Shown here: positions 1 through 6,518 of the stretch, in pieces | How the letters are laid out: every line of letters begins with the position of its first letter | Position numbering within the stretch: the first letter of the stretch is position 1 | Notes under the pieces: model-generated | Told to the model about the DNA's origin: nothing | The model's database searches: none | The model's input: only the letters and a program-made list of their open reading frames with translations | NCBI GenBank assembly: GCA_030043235.1 | Contig: JASHYF010000182.1 | Span: 1-8,673, forward strand | Direction: 5' to 3' | Source of the DNA: Solirubrobacteraceae bacterium | GTDB lineage: Bacteria > Actinomycetota > Thermoleophilia > Solirubrobacterales > Solirubrobacteraceae | Length of the DNA stretch: 8,673 nucleotides | Program-made: the position numbers and the translations under genes

Positions 1-2
1 AA

Positions 3-1112
3 GCGCTGCGCGAGTCGATCACGAAGTTCGCGCTCAAGGAGCTCGCGCCGCACGCGGAGGAATGGGAGGAGACCACCTTCCCCGACTCGGTCTTCCGGCG
101 CATGGGCGAGCTCGGCTTCCTCGGTCTCGACAAGCCGGAGGAGTACGGCGGCCAGGGCGGCGACTACTACTCCGCGCTGGTGCTCGCCGAGTCGATCACG
201 CACGCGAACTCGGGCGGGCTCGCGATGGGCCTGGCCGTGCAGACGGACATGGCGATGCCGCCGATCCTCAAGTTCGGCACCGAGGAGCAGAAGCGCCAAT
301 GGGCCGAACCGGCGATCAAGGGCGAGGCGATCCTGTGCCTGGGGATCACCGAGCCGGACGCCGGCTCGGACGTCGCGGGGATCAAGACGCGCGCGGTGCG
401 CGACGGCGAGGAGTACGTGATCAACGGCTCGAAGACCTACATCACCAACGGCCACCGCGCGAACGCGATCGTGCTCGTGACCAAGACCGACCCCGACGCC
501 GGCTACGACGGGTTCACGCTGTTCCTCGTGCCGATGGACTCGCCGGGGGTGATCCGCGAGAAGCGCCTGGAGAAGCTCGGCATGCACGCCTCGGACACCG
601 CGCTGCTGGCCTTCCAGGACGTGCGCGTGCCCGCCTCCGCGGTGCTCGGGCAGGTGGGCAAGGGCTTCTACCACATCATGTGGGAGCTGCAGGGCGAGCG
701 CCTGATCGGCGCCGCGGGCTGCGTGGCGGGGGCGCAGAAATGCTTCGACCGCACACTCCAGTACGCGCACGAGCGCAAGGCCTTCGGCCGCGAGATCGGC
801 AAGTTCCAGGTGATCCGCCACAAGTTCGCCGAGATGGCGACGAAGATCGAATCGGCTCGCCAGCTCGTCTACATGACCGCGTGGCGCTTCCAGAACGGCG
901 AGTACCCCGTGCGCGAGATCTCGATGGCCAAGCTGCACGCCGCGCGCGTCGCCTGCGAGGTCGCCGACGAGTGCATCCAGATCCACGGCGGTGCGGGCTA
1001 CATGCGCGAGTACGGCGTCGAGCGCGCGTGGCGCGACGCCCGCCTGAACCGCATCGGCGCGGGCACCGACGAGATCATGCTCGACGTGATCGGCCGCTCC
1101 TACGGGCTATAG
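3..1112 (+). CDS. Acyl-CoA dehydrogenase (5' end cut by window)
   Basis: This is an FAD-dependent acyl-CoA dehydrogenase, which catalyses alpha,beta-dehydrogenation of an acyl-CoA and passes electrons to ETF. The frame is open from nucleotide 3, and alignment with the paralogue at 1918-3081 suggests only about 13 N-terminal residues are missing. Visible 369 residues: helical N-domain with PEEYGGQGGD (46-55); middle domain with LGITEPDAGSD (113-123) and NGSKTYITNG (141-150), the usual flavin/substrate strands; C-domain with ERKAFGREIGKFQ (257-269) and QIHGGAGYMREY (326-337). The C-terminal motif is IGAGTDEIM, without the Glu of MCAD/SCAD (YEGT). A Glu lies in LQGERL (residue 232), where LCAD and isovaleryl-CoA dehydrogenase carry their catalytic base. 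Substrate length cannot be told. It is probably the first visible gene of an operon with the next two genes. Confidence 0.95.
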   Translation, partial: ALRESITKFALKELAPHAEEWEETTFPDSVFRRMGELGFLGLDKPEEYGGQGGDYYSALVLAESITHANSGGLAMGLAVQTDMAMPPILKFGTEEQKRQWAEPAIKGEAILCLGITEPDAGSDVAGIKTRAVRDGEEYVINGSKTYITNGHRANAIVLVTKTDPDAGYDGFTLFLVPMDSPGVIREKRLEKLGMHASDTALLAFQDVRVPASAVLGQVGKGFYHIMWELQGERLIGAAGCVAGAQKCFDRTLQYAHERKAFGREIGKFQVIRHKFAEMATKIESARQLVYMTAWRFQNGEYPVREISMAKLHAARVACEVADECIQIHGGAGYMREYGVERAWRDARLNRIGAGTDEIMLDVIGRSYGL

Positions 1113-1126
1113 GCCTCCGCTCTCCC

Positions 1127-1130
1127 GGAG
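1127..1130 (+). promoter_or_regulatory. Ribosome binding site for the GST-like gene
   Basis: GGAG lies 5 nt before the GTG at 1136. It falls in the 23-bp gap after the ACAD stop. It supports this GTG as the start rather than the much longer open frame reaching back to position 62, which overlaps the ACAD. Confidence 0.5.
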
Positions 1131-1135
1131 CGCCC

Positions 1136-1921
1136 GTGCCCCGTCTGATCACCATCCCCATCAGCCACTACTGCGAAAAGGCGCGCTGGGCGCTCGAGCG
1201 CGCCGGCATCGCCTACCGCGAGGAGCGCCACGTACAAGGGGTGCACCGGATCGTCGCCCGCCGCGCCGGAGGCGGCGCGACCGTGCCGGTGCTCGTGACC
1301 GACGCCGCCGTGATCGGCGAGTCCCACGAGATCCTCGCGTGGGCCGACGAGCGCACCCCGGGCGAGCTCCGGCTCCTCCCCGCCGAGCCGCGTGAGCGGG
1401 CCGAGGCCGAGGCGCTGTGCCGGCGCCTGGATGCCGTGCTCGGGCCGGCCGGCAGGCGGCTCATGTACGTGCACATGCTCGCCCAGCGCCCGCTCGCCGT
1501 CGCCTACAACAACCAGGGCGTGCCGGCGTGGGAGGACCGCGCGATGCGCTGGGGCTGGCCCGTCGCCGAGCGCTTCATGCGTCGCGTGCTCGACATCTCG
1601 CCGGGCGTCGAGGCCGGCGACGAGGCAACCGTGCTCGGCGAGCTCGACAGCATCGCCGGGCTGCTCTCGGACGGTCGCCCCTACCTGTGCGGCGAGCGCT
1701 TCGGCGCGGCCGACCTGACGTTCGCGGCGCTCGCCGCCGCCGTGATCATGCCGCCCGGCTACGGCGTCGCCCTGCCGCGGCCCGAGCAGCTGCACACGGG
1801 CACGGCCGGCCTCGTGCGGCGGATGCGCGCGCACCCCGCCGGGCGCTACGCGCTCTCCCTGTACGAGCGCCACCGCCGCGTGTCGCCTGCCCCCGCGAGC
1901 GTGGCGGGCGCATCCCGATGA
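1136..1921 (+). CDS. Glutathione S-transferase-like protein
   Basis: This 261-residue protein has the GST fold layout. The N-terminal thioredoxin-like half contains ISHYCEKARWAL (9-20), with Cys13 at the usual catalytic Ser/Cys position. It also contains TVPVL (49-53), where Pro51 is the expected cis-proline, and GESHEILAWAD (61-71), matching the Glu-Ser pair that binds the gamma-glutamyl group in GSTs. The C-terminal helical half contains RPYLCGERFGAADLTFAAL (181-199), the typical GST_C helix-capping region with Asp193. The start is GTG at 1136, chosen for its RBS and because the homologous domain begins at once. The stop overlaps the next ATG (ATGA), implying translational coupling with the second ACAD. 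Its substrate is unknown; the context suggests detoxification or a thiol-dependent step beside acyl-CoA oxidation. Most actinobacteria use mycothiol rather than glutathione, so the real thiol partner is open. Confidence 0.85.
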   Translation: MPRLITIPISHYCEKARWALERAGIAYREERHVQGVHRIVARRAGGGATVPVLVTDAAVIGESHEILAWADERTPGELRLLPAEPRERAEAEALCRRLDAVLGPAGRRLMYVHMLAQRPLAVAYNNQGVPAWEDRAMRWGWPVAERFMRRVLDISPGVEAGDEATVLGELDSIAGLLSDGRPYLCGERFGAADLTFAALAAAVIMPPGYGVALPRPEQLHTGTAGLVRRMRAHPAGRYALSLYERHRRVSPAPASVAGASR

Positions 1922-3081
1922 GCGCCCCCGCGCCCCCGTTCTCCGACGAGCACGAAGAGCTGCGCGGCTCGATCCGCGGCTTCATCGAGCGGGAGCTCGC
2001 ACCGCACGCGCAGCGGTGGGAGGACGAGCACTGGTTCCCCAACGACGTCTTCGCGAAGCTCGCCGCGCAGGGGCTGCTCGGGCTCAAGTACCCCGAGGAG
2101 TACGGCGGGCAGGGCGGGGACCACCTGCACGAGGCGGTCCTGTGCGAGGAGCTCGCGCGCGTCGGCTCGGGCGGCACGGCTGCCGGGATCGGCGCGCACG
2201 TGAACATAGCCACGCCGCCGATCTGGAAGTTCGGCACCGACGAGCAGAAGCGCCGCTACCTCGCGCCGGCCATCCGCGGCGAGCTGATCGGCGCGCTCGG
2301 GATCACCGAGCCGGGCGCCGGCTCCGACGTGGCCTCGCTGAGCACGCGCGCCGAAGCCGTCGACGGCGGCTTCGTGGTCAACGGCGAGAAGACCTACATC
2401 ACCAACGGCGCGCGCGCGGACTTCATCGTCACGGCCGTGCGCACGAGGCGCGAGGGCGGCCACCACGGGATCTCCTTCCTGATCGTCGACCGCGGCGAGG
2501 GCGTGCGCTCCTCCACCCTTGAGAAGCTCGGCTGGCACGCCTCCGACACGGCCACGATCAGCTTCCAGGACGTGTTCGTCGCGCGCGAGAACCTGCTGGG
2601 CGAGCTCGACGAGGGCTTCAAGCTGATCATGGCCAACTTCCAGTGGGAGCGGCTGGCGATGGCGCTCGGCGCCGTCGGCGCGATGCAGCTCGCCTGGGAG
2701 CGCACGGCCGCCTTCGCGCGCGAGCGTCACGCCTTCGGGCGAGCGCTGTCTGGGCACCAGGCGATCCGCCACAAGCTCGCCGACCTCGCCACCTCCGTGT
2801 ACACCTGCCGCTGCGTCGCCTACGACGCGCTGCGCCGCTTCGTCGCCGGCGAGGAGCCGCTCAAGGAGGTCACCATGGCCAAGCTGCTCACGCAGCGCGC
2901 GTGCTTCGAGCTGATGGACGCGTGCCTGCAGATCCACGGTGGCGCCGGCTACATGCGCGAGTACTTCATCGAGCGCGCCGCCCGCGACGCGCGCCTCGGC
3001 CCCATCGGGGGCGGCAGCGACGAGATCATGCGCGAGATCCTCGGCCGCATGCTGGACGCGCCCGCACGCGCGCGGCCGTGA
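1918..3081 (+). CDS. Acyl-CoA dehydrogenase, second paralogue
   Basis: This is a complete 387-residue ACAD, the usual length for the family. Motifs in order: PEEYGGQGGD (59-68), LGITEPGAGSD (127-137), NGEKTYITNG (155-164), LEKLGWHASDTA (201-212), ERHAFGRALSGHQ (269-281), QIHGGAGYMREY (338-349) and IGGGSDEIM (363-371). By eye about half of its residues match the upstream ACAD without large gaps, so the two are diverged duplicates. As there, the MCAD-type catalytic Glu is missing from the C-terminal motif, and Glu244 in FQWERL sits at the LCAD/IVD catalytic position. The ATG overlaps the GST-like stop by 4 bp and lacks a clear Shine-Dalgarno, so it is probably translated by coupling. Two kept copies suggest different acyl chain lengths or a branched/cyclic substrate, which is inference. 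Confidence 0.95.
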   Translation: MSAPAPPFSDEHEELRGSIRGFIERELAPHAQRWEDEHWFPNDVFAKLAAQGLLGLKYPEEYGGQGGDHLHEAVLCEELARVGSGGTAAGIGAHVNIATPPIWKFGTDEQKRRYLAPAIRGELIGALGITEPGAGSDVASLSTRAEAVDGGFVVNGEKTYITNGARADFIVTAVRTRREGGHHGISFLIVDRGEGVRSSTLEKLGWHASDTATISFQDVFVARENLLGELDEGFKLIMANFQWERLAMALGAVGAMQLAWERTAAFARERHAFGRALSGHQAIRHKLADLATSVYTCRCVAYDALRRFVAGEEPLKEVTMAKLLTQRACFELMDACLQIHGGAGYMREYFIERAARDARLGPIGGGSDEIMREILGRMLDAPARARP

Positions 3082-3968
3082 CGGCCAGCCGTTCACGAAC
3101 ATCCGTCCAGATTTCCCGTTGCAACGCTAACGGGCATGCGGCACGGGGTCGATACGACCCCGTGGCCTCCGCTCGCGTCGCTAGTTTCTCGCGCATCGAC
3201 CCCGAGGCCTCCGCTCACATCGCGAGTTTCTCAGGCGTCGCCCGTTTCTCAGGCATCGCCCGTCTCTCAGGCATCGCCCCCACCGGCATCGCCCGGGCCG
3301 GCTCCTCAGGCATCGCCCGGGTCGGCATCGCACGCGCCGGCTCCTCAGGCATCGCCCGGGCCGGCATCGCACGCGCCGCACGGGTGGCAGCGGCTGTGCC
3401 GGCTGTCGCGCTGGTCATCTGCGTGTGCAGCTCCCCCGCGCTCGGCTCCACGCGCGCGCGCCAGATCCGCTCGCACGGATGCGCATACGCCGGGCTGATG
3501 CCCACCGCGCGCAACCTCGGCCTCGTCCGCGCGGCCACCCTGTGCCTGATCAACCGCGAACGCGTCGCCCGCGGCGAGCGCCCGCTGCTCGCGAACGCGC
3601 GCCTGCAGCGCGCAGCCCAGGAGCACACCGAGAGCATGGCCTTCGGCGACTACTTCGAACACGTGGGGCCGTCTGGCATGACGCCGCTCGCCCGGCTGCG
3701 CGCCGTCGGCTACATCTCCAGCTCGCACGTGAGCTACGAAGTCGGCGAGAACATCGCCTGGGGGACGCTGTGGCTGGCGACGCCGGGCTCGATCGTCGGC
3801 AGCTGGATGCGCTCGCCGGGCCACCGCGCGAACATCCTCGACCCCCGCTACCGCGAAACCGGCATCGGCGTCTCCGCGCATCCGCCCGCGTCCCTCGCCC
3901 AGGGGCAGCCCGGCGCCATCTACACGCAGGACTTCGGCGTGATCATCCACGGCTTAAGATCGCAATGA
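3078..3968 (+). CDS. Secreted CAP/SCP-domain (YkwD-like) protein, start uncertain
   Basis: The CAP (SCP/PR1) domain occupies about residues 147-290 of the 296-residue frame. Recognisable parts: LINRERVARGERPL (157-170), HTESM (183-187), YFEHVGPSGMTP (192-203), GENIAWG (223-229), SPGHRANIL (246-254) and YTQDFG (282-287). Cys135 and Cys156 bracket the domain start, probably as a disulfide. A hydrophobic stretch (104-117) followed by SSPALG and STRA looks like a signal peptide or anchor, so the domain should be extracytoplasmic. Function of bacterial CAP proteins is largely unknown. Start: GTG 3078 overlaps the ACAD stop (GTGA) but adds about 100 repetitive Ala/Gly/Ile/Arg residues. GTG 3162 and GTG 3384 are alternatives; 3384 gives 194 residues, but its signal peptide would lack a positive n-region. 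Third-position GC in codons 3210-3383 is 46 of 58 by hand count, giving modest support for translation of the repeats. Confidence 0.82.
   Translation: MTASRSRTSVQISRCNANGHAARGRYDPVASARVASFSRIDPEASAHIASFSGVARFSGIARLSGIAPTGIARAGSSGIARVGIARAGSSGIARAGIARAARVAAAVPAVALVICVCSSPALGSTRARQIRSHGCAYAGLMPTARNLGLVRAATLCLINRERVARGERPLLANARLQRAAQEHTESMAFGDYFEHVGPSGMTPLARLRAVGYISSSHVSYEVGENIAWGTLWLATPGSIVGSWMRSPGHRANILDPRYRETGIGVSAHPPASLAQGQPGAIYTQDFGVIIHGLRSQ
3142..3164. promoter_or_regulatory. Perfect 9-bp inverted repeat (hairpin or operator)
   Basis: CACGGGGTC, a 5-nt spacer (GATAC) and GACCCCGTG form a perfect inverted repeat about 60 bp after the second ACAD stop. No T-run follows, so a classical intrinsic terminator is not shown. 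It could end the ACAD operon, bind a dimeric regulator, or be a coding accident if the CAP frame starts at 3078. GTG 3162, a possible CAP start, lies in its right arm. Confidence 0.5.
3156..3377 (+). repeat. Nested short tandem repeats at the 5' end of the CAP frame
   Basis: Three repeat families follow one another. A 42-bp unit occurs twice with some changes (3156-3197 and 3198-3239; peptides DPVASARVASFSRI and DPEASAHIASFSGV). An 18-bp unit occurs three times (3226-3243, 3244-3261, 3262-3279). A 39-bp unit (3309-3347) follows a shorter related copy (3285-3308) and is repeated nearly completely at 3348-3377. The common core is GGCATCGCC or GGCATCGCA. All three periods are multiples of three, so the frame is kept through each. 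The repeats encode an Ala/Gly/Ile/Arg-rich segment if the CAP gene starts upstream. Confidence 0.85.
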
Positions 3969-3975
3969 GCAGGCC

Positions 3976-4017
3976 GGCGCCATGCCGCGCGGCGCCAGCG
4001 CTCGAGCAATGCTCGGG
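3976..4017. terminator. Possible convergent terminator hairpins
   Basis: The 77-bp gap between the convergent CAP and RCC1 stops holds two small inverted repeats. The first is GGCGCC at 3976-3981 paired with GGCGCC at 3991-3996. The second is CTCGAGC at 4001-4007 paired with GCTCGGG at 4011-4017 around a 3-nt loop, with one G-T wobble. There is no T-run. The position between two facing genes is the main reason for the call. Confidence 0.3.
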
Positions 4018-4045
4018 TATGGCCCTGACGACGTGTGAATCCAGT

Positions 4046-5491
4046 TCAGATGCCCGACACCTCCACCGGGGTCGCCGACCGCCGCTTGTGGCTGCCATTC
4101 CCAAGGTCCCCTTCATCGTTCGTGCCCCAGCAGTCGACATGACGGGTCGACAGCAGCGCGCACGCGTGTTCTCTGCCCGCCGTCACCTGGGTGGCGTCCG
4201 CGATGCCGCGCACTTCAACCGGGATGTCGCTGTCGGTCCGCGAGTCATTCCCGAGTTGCCCTTCTGCATTGGCTCCCCAGCAGTCGATGTGCCCAGTTGA
4301 CAGCAGCGCGCACGTATGCTCCTGCCAGGCGCTGACCTCGGTGGCGTCGGTGATTCCCTGCACTTCGACCGGCGTGTTCGTGTTGGTCTTCGTGCCGTTG
4401 CCGAGTTGCCCATCGTCGTTGTATCCCCAGCATGCGACGTGGCCGCTGACGAGCACCGCGCACGTGTCTTCCTCACCCGCGGCCATCTGCGTGGCTTCAG
4501 CGATGCCCTGCACTTCGACCGGGGTTTCGGTGCCAGTGTTCGCGCCGTCGCCAAGCTCGCCCCGTCCGTCGAGTCCCCAACATTCGATGTGGCCGCTGGA
4601 CAGACGCACGCAGGCATAATCCCCTGCGCCGACGACCACCTGGGCAGCATCCGTGATTCCTTCGACGGCGAGCGGGACCACGGATGCGGCCTCCTTGCCG
4701 GGGATGCCGCCCCAACACTCCAGTTCGCCGTCGGACAGCACCGCACAGCTATCGTCAGAGGCCGCGGCGAACTGCACGGCGGTGGTCAGACCCTGCGCTT
4801 CAACCGGGGTATCCGCGTTGGTCGTCGTGCCATTCCCAAGTTGCCCGAACGCGTTGAAGCCCCAGCATTCGGCGTGGCCGCTGGTCAACACCGCGCATGT
4901 GTGCGCATGGCCGCCGGCGACCTGGCCGGCGCCCGTCAGACCGAGCACTTCGACCGGGACATCGGAGCTGACAGTGGTGCCGTTCCCGAGCTGCCCGTCT
5001 TCGTTCCCACCCCAGCATGCGACGTGACCGGTGGTCAACACCGCGCATGTGCCGGTGCCGTCCCCGGCGACGCTCTGGCCGGTGCCGGGGGATTCTTCGG
5101 GCCTGACGCTGACCACGGTCTTCTTCTTGGCCGTAGCCGTTCCGCCTGCTCCCGCGGCTGCGAGCGTGAGCTCGAACTTGGCGACCTTCTTCCCGCTGTT
5201 GGCAGGCATCACGACTTCAACGCTGACGGTGCCTCGTTCGCAGGCAAACGTCGTCGGCAGCCCCGCCACGGGCCTGCTTGACGACAGCGTGCATTCGGTC
5301 GCGTCCGAGACCGAAGCGGACACGGTGGTCGTGCCGCCGGAGCCAACCAGCGCGGGGGTAGCCCTCAGGTCCGAGATCGACGGCTTTGCCTGAGCGGCGC
5401 CCGCGCCGGCGCACGAACAGATCACCATGACCCCGACCGCCAGACAAGCACGTCCCACACGCCTCGGTCCGGCAACCGCCCACGATTCCAT
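4046..5491 (-). CDS. Exported RCC1-repeat seven-bladed beta-propeller protein
   Basis: This 481-residue protein starts with a signal peptide (Arg-rich n-region, hydrophobic core, likely cut after AQA, residue 35). Residues about 36-129 look like an Ig-like beta domain ([19 protein letters not shown]). The rest, about 140-481, is seven RCC1-type repeats, mostly 50 residues, each around a core like [13 protein letters not shown] followed by NxxGQLGNGT and PVEVQGI. Blade 3 (229-272) is only 44 residues and has lost the GQLGNGT part. The final PVEVSGI stands alone at the C-terminus and supplies the element missing before repeat 1, as in ring closure of RCC1 propellers. Every repeat carries two Cys ten residues apart. 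It is probably extracellular and non-enzymatic, perhaps a binding scaffold; no ligand is evident. The start at 5491 is preferred over ATG 5497 because of Shine-Dalgarno spacing. Sampled lines have lower GC than the neighbouring genes. Confidence 0.9.
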   Translation of the reverse strand: MESWAVAGPRRVGRACLAVGVMVICSCAGAGAAQAKPSISDLRATPALVGSGGTTTVSASVSDATECTLSSSRPVAGLPTTFACERGTVSVEVVMPANSGKKVAKFELTLAAAGAGGTATAKKKTVVSVRPEESPGTGQSVAGDGTGTCAVLTTGHVACWGGNEDGQLGNGTTVSSDVPVEVLGLTGAGQVAGGHAHTCAVLTSGHAECWGFNAFGQLGNGTTTNADTPVEAQGLTTAVQFAAASDDSCAVLSDGELECWGGIPGKEAASVVPLAVEGITDAAQVVVGAGDYACVRLSSGHIECWGLDGRGELGDGANTGTETPVEVQGIAEATQMAAGEEDTCAVLVSGHVACWGYNDDGQLGNGTKTNTNTPVEVQGITDATEVSAWQEHTCALLSTGHIDCWGANAEGQLGNDSRTDSDIPVEVRGIADATQVTAGREHACALLSTRHVDCWGTNDEGDLGNGSHKRRSATPVEVSGI

Positions 5492-5499
5492 TGCCATCT

Positions 5500-5505
5500 C
5501 CTCCT
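5500..5505 (-). promoter_or_regulatory. Strong Shine-Dalgarno deciding the RCC1 start
   Basis: On the minus strand a full AGGAGG lies 8 nt before ATG 5491 but only 2 nt before ATG 5497. Normal spacing therefore favours 5491. This is the strongest ribosome binding site seen in the window. Confidence 0.65.
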
Positions 5506-5541
5506 CGTTCTGGGCAAGCGTACCACTCGTGTCGCCGCGAG

Positions 5542-5574
5542 ATCATAAGAAGCATAAGGAACCGAGCCGTTATG
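5542..5574. promoter_or_regulatory. AT-richer divergent promoter region with CATAA repeats
   Basis: The 195-bp gap between the RCC1 gene (minus) and the SDR gene (plus) has one AT-richer patch. CATAAG occurs at 5544-5549 and 5553-5558, and TTATG at 5570-5574 mirrors the second copy (CATAA, 12-nt spacer, TTATG). Read on the minus strand, the first copy gives TATGAT (5547-5542), one base from a sigma-70 type -10 box, placed to drive the RCC1 gene. No convincing -35 was found. The inverted CATAA/TTATG could be a regulator site. For the SDR gene, TAGTCT at 5644-5649 is a weak -10 candidate. Confidence 0.35.
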
Positions 5575-5670
5575 TGGAAAGACGCCACCAGCCGGCTGCA
5601 GGTCATCCGACGCTCCCGCCGTGGCGCGCCCAAAGCGCTCCGGTAGTCTGCACTGCGTTCACTTACGACA

Positions 5671-5675
5671 AGGAG
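5671..5675 (+). promoter_or_regulatory. Ribosome binding site for the SDR gene
   Basis: AGGAG lies 11 nt before ATG 5687, slightly longer than ideal spacing. It supports this start over upstream in-frame codons, because the SDR Rossmann fold begins right after 5687. Confidence 0.6.
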
Positions 5676-5686
5676 ACGTACAAGCT

Positions 5687-6514
5687 ATGGGAGTACTCGA
5701 CGGCAAAGCCGCCATCGTCACCGGCTCGGCGCGCGGGATCGGCCGCGCCACCGCCGAGCTGCTGGTGGAGCACGGCGCGCAGGTCCTGATCAACGACCTC
5801 GACGGCGACGTGGCCGAGCAGGCCGCCTCGGAGATAGCCGGCGAGACCGCCGTCTTCGCGGGCGACTTGACAAAGCCCGGCATGTGCGATGAGCTCGTGC
5901 GCAAGGCGATCGACGCGTTCGGCAAGATCGACATCATCGTCAACAACGCCGGCTACACGGTGGACGCGCCCGTGCACAAGCTCACCGACGACCAGTTCCA
6001 GAAAATGCTGGACATCCACACGGTCGTCCCCTTCCGCGTGATTCGCGCGGCCGCCCCCCACCTGCGCGAGCCCGCCAAGAAAGAGCGCGAGGAAGGCCGC
6101 GAGGTGTTCCGCAAGATCGTCAACGTGTCCTCCACCTCCGGCACGTTCGGCAACGCCGGCCAGGCCAACTACTCCTCCGGCAAGGCGGGGGTGCTGGGCC
6201 TCACGAAAACCGTGGCCAAGGAGTGGGGCCAGTTCAAGGTGAACGTGAACGCCGTCGCGTTCGGCTTCATCGACACGCGCCTCACGCAGGCGAAGGTGGA
6301 CGAGAACGTGATGGAGAAGGACGGCGAGCAGATCCAGCTGGGCATCCCCGAGCAGATGCGCCAGATGGCCTCCGCGATCATCCCGCTCGGGCGCCCCGCC
6401 ACGCCGGCGGAGGCGGCGGGGGGCATCTTCTTCCTGTGCTCGCCGTGGTCGAACTACGTGCACGGGCAGACGCTGCACGTGACCGGCGGCATCTTCGGCG
6501 GCATGAGCGGCTGA
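5687..6514 (+). CDS. Short-chain dehydrogenase/reductase (FabG-like SDR)
   Basis: This 275-residue classical SDR is an NAD(P)-dependent oxidoreductase of hydroxyl/keto groups. The cofactor motif TGSARGIG (12-19) follows beta-1. Asp37 at the end of beta-2 (INDLD) suggests NAD(H) rather than NADP(H). NNAG is at 86-89. The catalytic Ser149 in VSSTSG sits 13 residues before Tyr162 of YSSGK (Tyr162, Lys166). The usual tetrad Asn, expected in the LDIHTVVPF helix, appears to be His111. An extra charged segment (about 128-142, EPAKKEREEGREV) makes it longer than the roughly 250-residue norm. GG motifs near the C-terminus (VTGGIFGG) are typical. The substrate is unknown; 3-oxoacyl or hydroxyacyl reductase names would be guesses. 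It is a single gene on its strand, divergent from the RCC1 gene and convergent with the membrane-protein gene. Confidence 0.93.
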   Translation: MGVLDGKAAIVTGSARGIGRATAELLVEHGAQVLINDLDGDVAEQAASEIAGETAVFAGDLTKPGMCDELVRKAIDAFGKIDIIVNNAGYTVDAPVHKLTDDQFQKMLDIHTVVPFRVIRAAAPHLREPAKKEREEGREVFRKIVNVSSTSGTFGNAGQANYSSGKAGVLGLTKTVAKEWGQFKVNVNAVAFGFIDTRLTQAKVDENVMEKDGEQIQLGIPEQMRQMASAIIPLGRPATPAEAAGGIFFLCSPWSNYVHGQTLHVTGGIFGGMSG

Positions 6515-6518
6515 CGCA

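Noticed and set aside
62..1135. Open frame upstream of and in frame with the GST-like gene
   Set aside because: It lies entirely over the ACAD in another frame, has Arg/Ala-rich composition typical of a shadow frame in GC-rich DNA, and the GST fold starts at 1136.
1846..3102. Long minus-strand open frame opposite the second ACAD
   Set aside because: The ACAD on the + strand is complete with all motifs. The antisense product shows no domain; GC-rich genes commonly leave such open frames.
3226..3377. CRISPR-like array
   Set aside because: Units are contiguous with no unique spacers and no cas gene is nearby; they are plain tandem repeats.
3136..3498. Proline/serine-rich + frame (VSQASP repeats) starting at ATG 3136
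   Set aside because: It ends soon after the repeats, overlaps the CAP domain frame, and its third-position GC in the repeats is lower than in the CAP frame.
4316..5281. Long + strand open frame opposite the RCC1 gene
   Set aside because: The minus strand has a signal peptide, an Ig-like domain and regular RCC1 repeats. The + product only mirrors the repeats.
5411..5430. Lipobox at the RCC1 signal peptide (VICSC)
   Set aside because: The residues before either Cys do not fit the usual L-[AST]-[GA]-C pattern, while AQA gives a normal signal peptidase I site.
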